From contig NZ_KB908341.1 of assembly GCF_000382385.1 (NCBI RefSeq), positions 1 to 34,800 of the forward strand: a DNA stretch of 34,800 bases. Reading direction: 5' to 3'. Below the pieces are notes generated by a model. That model was not told the DNA's origin. It worked only from the letters and a program-made list of their open reading frames with translations, and searched no databases. The translations under genes and the position numbers were made by a program. This stretch comes from Segatella maculosa DSM 19339 = JCM 15638. Its GTDB lineage: Bacteria > Bacteroidota > Bacteroidia > Bacteroidales > Bacteroidaceae. This document shows positions 7,750-16,100 of the stretch, piece after piece. Numbering within the stretch: position 1 is the first letter of the stretch; every line of letters begins with the position of its first letter.

Positions 7750-7800
7750 GTGAGTCACTCGTGAGTCTCCCTTTGAGAAATAAAATCAGTTTTAGTTTTG
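7750..7800 (+). promoter_or_regulatory. Internal promoter with paired operator-like repeats
   Basis: TAGTTTTG (7793-7800) fits TAnnTTTG, and a TTTG at 7772-7775 lies 17 bp upstream, slightly closer than the usual 19-21. Just before it GTGAGTC occurs twice (7750-7756 and 7761-7767) with 11-bp spacing, about one helical turn. The box is 8 bp before the ATG at 7809, so the transcript would be nearly leaderless. Confidence 0.4.
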
Positions 7801-7808
7801 CACAAAAA

Positions 7809-8183
7809 ATGGAAATAGTCATTATAGAAAGCCGTGCCTATCAGGACTTGGTAAGCCGGATTGAAAGCATTGCCGCCTATATTCAAAGGCAAACACAGAC
7901 CGCTATGGAAAAGAATGAAGACCACACCAAACGGTTGCTTACCACGCGTGAAGTCATCGCACGCTTGGGCGTAAGCAGCCGGACGCTTCAGCGTATCCGC
8001 AATGAAGGCCGCATCCGGTATGTCATCATTCGGGGCAGCTGCCGCTATCCTGCCCGCGAGATAGAACGCATCGGCAACGAAGGCATTGCTGGCATCCCTC
8101 CTGTCATGCAGGATCTAGAACTCTCTGATTCCGATTTACGGACGAACCGCAAATACAGCCGAAGACATGGAAACGTCAGATAA
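7809..8183 (+). CDS. Helix-turn-helix protein, excisionase-like (type A, second copy)
   Basis: A 124-residue paralogue of the 7098 gene: the same MEIVIIESRAYQDLVSRIESI start, then LLTTREVIARLGVSSRTLQRIRNEGRIRYVIIRGSCRYPAREIERI, an HTH with a wing. It has a longer, polar C-terminal tail of about 25 residues. Its 3' end overlaps the next HTH gene by 17 bp, which implies translational coupling. It has its own candidate promoter at 7750-7800, so it may be expressed apart from the first pair. Confidence 0.75.
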   Translation: MEIVIIESRAYQDLVSRIESIAAYIQRQTQTAMEKNEDHTKRLLTTREVIARLGVSSRTLQRIRNEGRIRYVIIRGSCRYPAREIERIGNEGIAGIPPVMQDLELSDSDLRTNRKYSRRHGNVR

Positions 8184-8526
8184 AGCATTTTTTGAGAAAT
8201 GGATACAGCTACTGCTTGACAGACTTGACCATCTGGAAAAGCAACTGTGTCATCTCGGTAATGTCAGATCGGAGAAACGAGAGGACTCATCCTATTCCTC
8301 TTTGGAAGAACAGCTGCTTGACAATCAGGACTTGTGTCAGCTGCTGCGCATCAGCAAGCGGACGCTGCAACGCTATCGCAGCGAGGGGCTTCTTCCCTAC
8401 CGTGTCTTGCAGCACAAGACCTACTATAGAAAAGAAGACGTTCGGGTTTTCCTTCAAAAATATATGCAGAAAGTGAATACCGACCTTTCGGACTTTCTGG
8501 ACTTTCCAAAAACCGAACAGGGATAA
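8167..8526 (+). CDS. Helix-turn-helix protein, excisionase-like (type B, second copy)
   Basis: A 119-residue protein overlapping the upstream gene. An N-terminal helix (FFEKWIQLLLDRLDHLEKQLCHL) could form a coiled coil. The HTH DNQDLCQLLRISKRTLQRYRSEGLLPYRVL and the wing KTYYRKEDVRVFLQKY follow. The gap to the DUF3945 gene is 42 bp, so it is likely in the same operon. In CTnDOT the order is two small Xis genes, orf3, exc; here a second HTH pair precedes them. Confidence 0.75.
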   Translation: METSDKAFFEKWIQLLLDRLDHLEKQLCHLGNVRSEKREDSSYSSLEEQLLDNQDLCQLLRISKRTLQRYRSEGLLPYRVLQHKTYYRKEDVRVFLQKYMQKVNTDLSDFLDFPKTEQG

Positions 8527-8568
8527 CTTATCATTCATTATAAAACAATAAAACAGAAGTAAGTAAAA

Positions 8569-10149
8569 ATGGTAAAGAAAACAAAAGAACAGGACGTCTT
8601 GCTCGTCCGCGACGAGAAGACGGGAGAGATCGGTGTCATCGCCGGCCTCGGCAGTGACGGAACACCCAAGCGTGTGCCTCCGAAAGTAGAGCACGCACAG
8701 GACTTCCTGAAGTTCGACCGCGGGGGCGACATCTTGGACAACTTCTTCCTCAACTTCATGCGGCAGTGCAAGGAGCCCTCCCGCTTCGGCTTCTACCGTG
8801 TGGCGGCCGAGCAGGCGGACAAACTCATCGAAGTGATGAAAGACCTGCTCAAAAATCCCGAGGGCAACCGCGAACTGCTCGCCCCGCACAAAATCGACAT
8901 GACGCCTTATCATAAGGCAGTACAGGAAGAACAACAACAAAGTCAACAGCAAAATCAACAACCCACAAATCCCACAGAAGAAATGAAAGAGAAACAAGAA
9001 CAGCCGCAGGCAGCACAAGGTGCCGCCGGTCAAGAGAAAACGAATGACGGCAACGGTCAGAAAAAGGAAAGTACCTACAAGCCCATCGACGAGAGTAAAA
9101 TCAACTGGCAGGAGCTGGAAGAGAAATGGGGCATCAAACGCGACGAGCTGGAGAAGTCTGGCGATTTGAAACGGATGCTCAACTATGGCAAGTCCGACTT
9201 GGTGAGTGTCGCCCCGAAGTTCGACGGGCAGACCTTCGAGACCGCCGCCCGCCTCGCCTTCAAGGTGCAGGAAGACGGCACGGTGCGCCTTGTACCGCAC
9301 TTGGTGCAGACCGCTCCTAACCTCGACCTCGAATACAAGGGGCACCGTTTCACCGAAGAGGACAAACGTAACCTGAAAGAAACTGGCAACCTCGGCCGTA
9401 TCGTAGACCTTGCAAACACCGACACGGGCGAACTCAAACCATCGTTCGTGAGTATCGACCGCCAGACCCATGAGCTGATCGATATCGCCGCCAACCGGGT
9501 GCGCATGCGCGACACCATCGGCAAGACGGTGCTCTCTGAAACAGAGAAAGCCCTGCTGCTGACAGGTGCGCCGCTCAAAGGCAAGGAGATTGAATTGGAG
9601 AACGGTCGCAAGTTTACCGTCACCCTGCAAATGAATGCCGAACAACGCGGCATCGAGTTCGTTCCCGGCAGCGGGCGCAGCCCGAGAAAACAGCAACGGC
9701 AGGACGGCAACACCACACAGGGACAGAAAAGCGGAAGTCCCAAGCAGCGCGAGAACCGTTGGACGACCGATGACGGCAAGATACGCCCCATCGGCAAGTG
9801 GAAGAACATTCAGTTCAGCGACGAACAGAAGAAGGATTACTGCCAAGGCAAAGCCGTCAAGTTGGAGAACGTACTCGACAAGAAAGGACAGCCTTGTACG
9901 ATGTACCTCAAGTTCAACTACGATAAAGGCCGTCCCTTTACCCACAACCAAAATCCCGACCTCGCCCAAAACGTTGCCCCATCCAATGAAAGCCGCGTGC
10001 AGGTCGCCGTCAACAACGAGGGCAAGACCAACGAGGCGACCAAGCACATACAGCAGCCCATCGAGAAAGGACAGGTCGCCCCGAAGAACGAACAGCAGGC
10101 ACAGCAGCAGAAGAATGAACCCAAGAAAGCCAAGGGCATCCGCATGTAG
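8569..10149 (+). CDS. DUF4099/DUF3945 protein (Orf3-like)
   Basis: A 526-residue cytoplasmic protein of unknown biochemical role. Residues 1-115 form a conserved N-terminal region. Residues 120-170 are a low-complexity Gln/Glu/Lys linker. About 174-245 matches the DUF4099 pattern (INWQELEEKWGIKRDELEKSGDL...MLNYGKSDLV). DUF3945-like repeats follow at about 255-365 and again about 397-460 (IGKWKNIQFSDEQKKDYCQGKAV). The tail is again Gln/Lys-rich. It lies between the HTH genes and topoisomerase III, the position of orf3 in the CTnDOT excision operon xis2c-xis2d-orf3-exc. Its codon use and GC match the ICE backbone. The long open frame on the opposite strand is a shadow of this gene's high GC. 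Confidence 0.82.
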   Translation: MVKKTKEQDVLLVRDEKTGEIGVIAGLGSDGTPKRVPPKVEHAQDFLKFDRGGDILDNFFLNFMRQCKEPSRFGFYRVAAEQADKLIEVMKDLLKNPEGNRELLAPHKIDMTPYHKAVQEEQQQSQQQNQQPTNPTEEMKEKQEQPQAAQGAAGQEKTNDGNGQKKESTYKPIDESKINWQELEEKWGIKRDELEKSGDLKRMLNYGKSDLVSVAPKFDGQTFETAARLAFKVQEDGTVRLVPHLVQTAPNLDLEYKGHRFTEEDKRNLKETGNLGRIVDLANTDTGELKPSFVSIDRQTHELIDIAANRVRMRDTIGKTVLSETEKALLLTGAPLKGKEIELENGRKFTVTLQMNAEQRGIEFVPGSGRSPRKQQRQDGNTTQGQKSGSPKQRENRWTTDDGKIRPIGKWKNIQFSDEQKKDYCQGKAVKLENVLDKKGQPCTMYLKFNYDKGRPFTHNQNPDLAQNVAPSNESRVQVAVNNEGKTNEATKHIQQPIEKGQVAPKNEQQAQQQKNEPKKAKGIRM

Positions 10150-10224
10150 CCCCGGTGCCGACCACTAATATCCAATACAGTATCCATCATCAAGAAACAA
10201 CATCAACAATAAAAAGAAAACAAA

Positions 10225-12339
10225 ATGAAGACAATCATTGCAGAAAAGCCGAGCGTCGCCCGCGAGATAGCCCGCGTGGTGGACGCCCGCAAACGGGAAG
10301 AAGGTTATTTCACGGGCAACGGCTATGCCGTGACGTGGGCATTCGGACACCTTGTGCAGCTCGCCCTGCCCGAAGCCTACGGCATAAAAGGCTTTAACCG
10401 CGACGCCCTGCCTGTCATCCCCGATGCGTTCAAACTTATCGCCAGAGCAGAAAAGACGGAGAAAGGCAACAAACCCGACAGCGGCGTGCTCAAACAAATC
10501 GACATCATCAGGCGGCTCTTTGAAGAGAGCGAACGCATCATCGTGGCGACCGATGCCGGACGAGAGGGCGAACTCATCTTCCGCTATCTCTACCAATACA
10601 TCAACTGCCACACGCCTTTCGACCGCCTGTGGATCAGCTCGCTGACCGACAAGGCCATCCGCGAGGGACTCAATAACCTGCACAATGGGGCGGACTATGA
10701 CAACCTCTACCTTGCCGCCCGCGCCCGCAGCGAAGCCGACTGGCTCGTGGGCATCAACGGCACGCAGGCGCTCAGCCTTGCCGCCGGTCGGGGCACCTAC
10801 TCCGTCGGTCGTGTGCAGACACCCACGCTGGCGATGGTCTGCGCCCGCTATTGGGAGAACAGACGCTTTACGCCCGAAACCTTCTGGCAGCTCCATCTTG
10901 CCGTGAAAGGCGAAGGGGAAGAGGTGGTGAAGTTCACCTCCGAGGAAAAGTGGAAGGACGGCGACACGGCAAACGGCCTTTACAAGCGTATCAAGGAAAC
11001 ATGCAAAGAAATCCGTATCGTACAGGTAGAGTGTAAGCAGAAAACCGAAGAGCAGCCCTTGCTCTACGACCTCACCACGCTGCAAAAGGAAGCCAACAGC
11101 CGCTACGGGCTCACGGCGGAGCAGACGCTCGCCATTGCCCAGAAGCTCTACGAGGCCAAGCTCATCACCTATCCACGCACGAGCAGCCGCTATATTCCCG
11201 ACGATGTTTTCGAGACCATCCCCAAGCTGCTCGAAAAGCTGCAACGCGACGAACAGTTGGGAAGCCATGTCAGCCGTTTGGGCACGCTCGCCCGTCGCAG
11301 CGTGGACGCGGGCAAGGTGACCGACCACCATGCCCTGCTCACTACGGGACTGCACCCCATCGGCATCTACAAGGACGAGCTGACCGTCTACCGCATGATT
11401 GCCACGCGAATGGTCGAAGCTTTCTCTGCACCCTGCGTCAAGGAAGTCACCACCGTCAGGGCAGACGTATTGGCGAGCGATGGCGAGAAATACTGCGACA
11501 CGGCGTTCACAGTCAAGGGCAGTATCATCTGGCAAGCAGGTTGGCGCAGTGTCTGTGGCGATACAGACAGCGACACATTGCTGCCAGATTGGAAGGAGGG
11601 CGATTTACTGTCCCTTTCCGCCTGCTCCATCACAGAGGGAAAGACCAAGCCCCAACCGCTCCACACCGAAGCGACGCTATTGGCCGCAATGGAGACGGCT
11701 GGAAAGGAGATTGAAGACGATACCCTGCGGCAGGCCATCAAAGATTGCGGCATCGGTACGCCTGCCACCCGCGCCGCCATCATCGAGACGCTGCTCAAAC
11801 GCGAATACATGGTGCGTGTGAAAAAGACGCTTGTGCCCACCGAAAAGGGACTTGCACTCTATTCCATCGTCAAGGACATGGACATCGCCAACGTGGAGAT
11901 GACGGGCAGATGGGAGGCCGAGCTCGCACGGATAGAACGGGGCGAGAAAGCTGCCGCCGACTTCAATGCCGAGATAGAAGCCTATACGCGCCGGATAACC
12001 GCCGACCTGCTCGTCTCCGAAAAGCTTTTCCGCGCCCGTGAGACCACTTTTGCCTGTCCCAAATGCGGTAAGGGCAGCATGCGTTTCTACGCCAAGGTGG
12101 TCAAGTGCGACAACGAAGCGTGCGCCCTGCCTGTCTTCCGGCAGGTGGCGGGTAAGCTGCTCTCCGACAAGGAAATCACCGACCTGCTCACCGAGGGGCG
12201 TACCGCCGTGCTGCACGGTTTCAAAAGCAAGCAGGGCAAATCCTTCGATGCAGCCCTTGCCTTCGACGAGGAGTTTAGAATAAAGTTCATCTTCGATGAT
12301 ACAAAAAACAAGTCAAAGGGTAGGAAAAACGGAAAATAA
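10225..12339 (+). CDS. topB: DNA topoisomerase III (Exc-like)
   Basis: A 704-residue type IA topoisomerase that relaxes or decatenates DNA by a transient 5'-phosphotyrosine link. The Toprim domain opens with IIAEKPS (Glu7) and has the metal site ATDAGREGE (Asp110, Glu115 region). The core carries RARSEADWLVGINGTQAL and SVGRVQTPTLAMV. The catalytic Tyr316 sits in ITYPRTSSRY. A C-terminal zinc-ribbon-like segment (ACPKCGKGSMRFY...VVKCDNEAC) follows near 635-670. It starts 75 bp after the DUF3945 gene and corresponds in place and type to exc of CTnDOT-type elements, which encodes a functional topoisomerase. The family assignment is firm; an in vivo role in excision is inference. Confidence 0.95.
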   Translation: MKTIIAEKPSVAREIARVVDARKREEGYFTGNGYAVTWAFGHLVQLALPEAYGIKGFNRDALPVIPDAFKLIARAEKTEKGNKPDSGVLKQIDIIRRLFEESERIIVATDAGREGELIFRYLYQYINCHTPFDRLWISSLTDKAIREGLNNLHNGADYDNLYLAARARSEADWLVGINGTQALSLAAGRGTYSVGRVQTPTLAMVCARYWENRRFTPETFWQLHLAVKGEGEEVVKFTSEEKWKDGDTANGLYKRIKETCKEIRIVQVECKQKTEEQPLLYDLTTLQKEANSRYGLTAEQTLAIAQKLYEAKLITYPRTSSRYIPDDVFETIPKLLEKLQRDEQLGSHVSRLGTLARRSVDAGKVTDHHALLTTGLHPIGIYKDELTVYRMIATRMVEAFSAPCVKEVTTVRADVLASDGEKYCDTAFTVKGSIIWQAGWRSVCGDTDSDTLLPDWKEGDLLSLSACSITEGKTKPQPLHTEATLLAAMETAGKEIEDDTLRQAIKDCGIGTPATRAAIIETLLKREYMVRVKKTLVPTEKGLALYSIVKDMDIANVEMTGRWEAELARIERGEKAAADFNAEIEAYTRRITADLLVSEKLFRARETTFACPKCGKGSMRFYAKVVKCDNEACALPVFRQVAGKLLSDKEITDLLTEGRTAVLHGFKSKQGKSFDAALAFDEEFRIKFIFDDTKNKSKGRKNGK

Positions 12340-12426
12340 TGCGTACTTTTGCCACTGTTCACAGTTCATAAAGCGTTTTCTTTCTTTAGATGACTGTTTT
12401 ATTACTTTACTGTGGATTTAGTGGTT

Positions 12427-12456
12427 GGCACTCGGTGGGGACACCGGGTGCCTTTT
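12427..12456 (+). terminator. Rho-independent terminator after topB
   Basis: GGCACTCGGT and ACCGGGTGCC form a 10-bp stem (one G-T pair) around the loop GGGGAC, followed directly by TTTT. It lies 87 bp beyond the topoisomerase stop and closes the excision operon. Confidence 0.8.
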
Positions 12457-12568
12457 GTACATATCCCGTTTCTTCTCTTTTACTTTCCATTATGGGAATG
12501 CTCCTCTTTCCCGTATCTCTTCAAGACTGTTCAAATAGGGAGTGCGATGCAAGAGCAACCGAGTCTGT

Positions 12569-12660
12569 CGAATTATCCTCGTGATGAGAAATATTTCTCT
12601 ACACGATGAGACGAAATTATCTTCACGATGAGAAATATTTTTCATCACGAGGATAATTCG
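12569..12660. repeat. Nested dyad and direct-repeat array upstream of the DUF1896 operon
   Basis: Two 28-bp arms, 12569-12596 and 12633-12660, are inverted repeats with one difference (start CGAATTATCCTCGTGATGAG, reading into AAATATTT). Inside lie further elements: the perfect palindrome GAGAAATATTTCTC and three copies of the motif C(A/G)CGATGAGA or CGTGATGAGA. The rest of the 415-bp gap 12340-12754 contains the topB terminator and no gene that I can support. The array may be a leader hairpin or a protein-binding platform for the next operon. Confidence 0.6.
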
Positions 12661-12754
12661 GAAGCATCAGTAGAAGAGCTATGAGAAGTGCAGTAGGAAA
12701 GCAACAGCTTTATCTATAGGGAAGCAAACGGGAACCAACTAAACAAACAGCATC

Positions 12755-13171
12755 ATGAAACAATCAGACAATGGGCAGGAGCTGTCCTATTACGGGCTCT
12801 ACCTGCGACACTATCTTCAAGAGAACAGATTTCAGCAGGCTTCGGATGCCGATTTTATCAACAGTCGTGCCGCCCTTGCTGCTGAAACGTTCGGACGGGC
12901 ACGGTGCGAGGGCTATTCCGTTGACGGCGCACAGGAGCTGGCGATGGGGGCTTTGCTCGACGGGCTGCACCGCTCGGCTTATGCGCTGCTTACGGACGTG
13001 CTCGAAAACGAGTTCGAGGGCGAAGTGCCTTTGGAAACCCGTGAGGTTATCGCCGAGGCGTTGCTGCCGCAGGTAAGGCAGCTGTGCACGCAGAGTGAGC
13101 GCACGGAGGAGAGTCTTTACACCGAAATCACGGGAATGGTCGTACTTTATCTCGAACGTCATGGCATTTAA
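12755..13171 (+). CDS. DUF1896 family protein
   Basis: A 138-residue soluble protein, mostly helical, matching the DUF1896 family that sits in front of the large methyltransferase/helicase gene in Bacteroidales conjugative elements. Typical features are [18 protein letters not shown] near the start, [45 protein letters not shown] in the middle and a C-terminal helix ending [10 protein letters not shown]. Function is unknown. Its stop codon lies inside the start of the next gene (ATGGCATTTAA, 11-bp overlap), so the two are translated together and may act together. Confidence 0.85.
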   Translation: MKQSDNGQELSYYGLYLRHYLQENRFQQASDADFINSRAALAAETFGRARCEGYSVDGAQELAMGALLDGLHRSAYALLTDVLENEFEGEVPLETREVIAEALLPQVRQLCTQSERTEESLYTEITGMVVLYLERHGI

Positions 13172-16100
13172 CAGGAAAGCAAGACTCTCGGACAATATCG
13201 AGGCGATACGCACCGCCTTTACTTTGGACAGAGAACATCGCGTGCCCACCGCCGAAGAGCGACAGGCATTGGAACGTTATTGCGGTTTCGGCGGGTTGAA
13301 GTGCATTCTCAATCCCGCCGGCAGTCTGGCGGACGCCGCGCAGTGGACGAAGTCCGACCTCGACCTCTTTGCGCCCACGGCGGAACTGCACCGGCTGATC
13401 CGCGAGAACAGCCCCGATGAACGGACATACAAGCGATACATGGACAGCCTGAAATCCTCCGTGCTTACAGCGTTCTATACGCCTACCGAGATAACGGAGA
13501 CCATCAGTGGCGTACTTAAAGAAAACAGTATCGCCCCTCTTCGTGTGTTGGAACCCTCCGCCGGTCGCGGTGCGTTTGTGGATGCCTTTTTAAGGGACAA
13601 CCCACAGGCGGAGGTCATGGCATTCGAGAAAGACCTGCTGACGGGCAAGGTACTCTCGCATCTTTATCCCGAACAGCGGGTGCGCATCGAAGGTTTTGAG
13701 CGGATAGAAAAGCCTTTCGAGGGATATTTCGATGTGGCAGTATCAAACGTTCCCTTCGGCGATGTTGCCGTGTTCGATGCGCAGTTCGAGAAAGGCTCGG
13801 CGGTGCGCAGGGCGGCAGCCAAGAAGATACACGATTACTTCTGCCTGAAAACACTCGATACGGTGAGAGATGGCGGCATCGTCGCGCTCCTTGTTCCGCA
13901 GGGCGTGCTGAATGCCGACAGCAACAGTGCCGTGCGCCGGTTGATGCTGATCCAAGCCGACCTGCTCTCCGCCGTGCGCATGCCCAACAACCTTTTTACT
14001 GAGAATGCAGGTACGGAGGCTGGCTGTGACCTGCTCGTCTTACAAAAACATATCGGTAAGGAGGAACTTTCGGAAGACGAAAAGCTGCTGGCTGAGCCTG
14101 CGAGAGACAACCAAAATGGCATCCCGACGAATGCGTATTTCCTCCGCTATCCCGACCGTATCGTCCGTACCGAAGAAAAGCGCTCCACCGACCTTTATGG
14201 CAAGCCGGCAATGGTCTACCTGCACGAGGGCGACGTGGAGGGTATCGCCCGTGACCTACGCAGAATACTGTCGCAGGATATCCAAATGCGATTGGACTTG
14301 CAGCGATATGGGCAGGAGGTGAAGATGGAAGAAAAAATACAGCGTGCATCTTTGCAAAGAACTTCTGTACAGAATGTTTTGGCTTCTCCTGTGCAGGCAC
14401 AGACAGCCCGTGAGAAGACAACTTCTGTTAAAACGGCAAACCAGAAATCGCAGGAGCAGGCAAGTTCTCCCAATCCCGTGCTGACCTTGTTCGACCTTTG
14501 GGAGTTTACCGCAGCAGAACAAAAACAGGCTACAACGGGCAAGAAACAGAAAAGGGAGAAAGCGGAGAAGACAAAGCTAAAGGCAAAAGAGAAAGCTGCC
14601 AAGAGCAAGCCCAAGGAAAGAAGCCTGTTTGATGCCGCGCCGAAGTCGGAAACAAACGACCTCTATGCCGGACTCGACTGGGAGACCAATCCGCCCATCA
14701 ACGGCTTTTATGAGGTGATGATGGACATGACACCTGAACAGCGGGCAAAAGCCTTACAGGTAGGCAGGCAGGAAGTGCAGATGGATAAGGATACCATTGT
14801 ATCAAGGGAGCGTGCGGAGGACACTCCTACTTTGGCACCTTCAAAAGAAGAAATGCTCGTGCCCCGTGCGCTGACACAAAAGCTGCAACCCCATTACAAG
14901 GAGGGTACGCTTGTGGAGGAGTATTCCTTGGACTATGGCAATCAGATCGGCGTGCTCAAAAACCTCACACCCTACGGTGCAACCTTCTCTCCGCTCGATC
15001 TACCTCTTCTGCTCAAAGAAAAGGCGCAGGCCTACATTCATGTCCGCGACACCTACGAAAAGTTGTATGCCTACGAAGCCAAGCAACAGGAAGAAAATGC
15101 CTCGCTGCGCTCGAACCTGAACACCTACTACGACGAGTTTGTCATGCGTTACGGTGTCCTCAACGCCCCACAGAACGTGGGGCTGGTGCTCATGGATGCA
15201 GGCGGCCGAAACCTCCTTGCCATCGAGCGCGAGGAAAAGGGGCGACTTGTCAAGTCGGACATCTTTGTGCATCCCGTGTCGTTCTCCGTGCTGCAGACAG
15301 AGCATACCGATAGTCCGGAGGAAGCCCTCTCACTTTCACTCAATCGCTACGGCAGCGTGGAGCTCGGCTATATGCAGGAACTGACGGGCAGCAGCGAGGA
15401 GGAACTGCTTGCTGCGCTCAAAGGGCGTGTATTTTTCAATCCACTCGCCGGTGGCTATGAAATCAAAGACCGTTTTGTAGCGGGTAATGTCATCGCCAAG
15501 ATAGAAGATATCCGGCAGTGGCAGCAGGTACATACGGAAGTAGACAGCCGCGTGGACGAAGCTCTCGCCGCATTGGAAGAGGCCGTCCCCGAACAGATAC
15601 CCTTTGATGACCTCGACTTTAACTTCGGGGAGCGGTGGATACCCACGGGCGTGTTTGCCGCCTATATGTCCCACTTGTATGAGACGGAGGTCAAAATTGC
15701 CTACTCGCCCTCGCTCGATGAGTTCTCGGTAAGCAACACCCGCACGAACGTGAAAATCTACGAAGAATTCTGTGTCAAGGGTTACTATCGCAGCTACGAC
15801 GGCATGTCGCTTTTAAAACATGCCCTGCACAATACCGTGCCCAACATGATGAAGTGCGTCGGCAAAGACGAGAACGGCAACGACATCAAGGTGCGCGATG
15901 CCGAGAAGATACAGCTGGCCAATGCCAAGATCGACGAGATAAGAAACGGTTTTACCGAATGGCTGGAAGCACAGTCGAAAGAGTTCAAGGACAGGCTTAC
16001 CGACCTCTACAACCGTAAGTTCAACTGTTTTGTACGGCCGAAGTACGACGGCTCACATCAAACCTTCCCCGACCTCGACCTCAAGGCGCTCGGCGGCAAG

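Noticed and set aside
8287..10047. 586-codon open frame on the minus strand across the DUF3945 gene
   Set aside because: The plus-strand frame has recognisable DUF4099/DUF3945 domains, a start and operon context. The antisense frame shows Leu/Val-rich composition expected from a GC-rich shadow and no domain.
10165..11535. 456-codon minus-strand frame opposite topoisomerase III
   Set aside because: The plus strand encodes Toprim and the catalytic Tyr; the antisense frame shows no family features.
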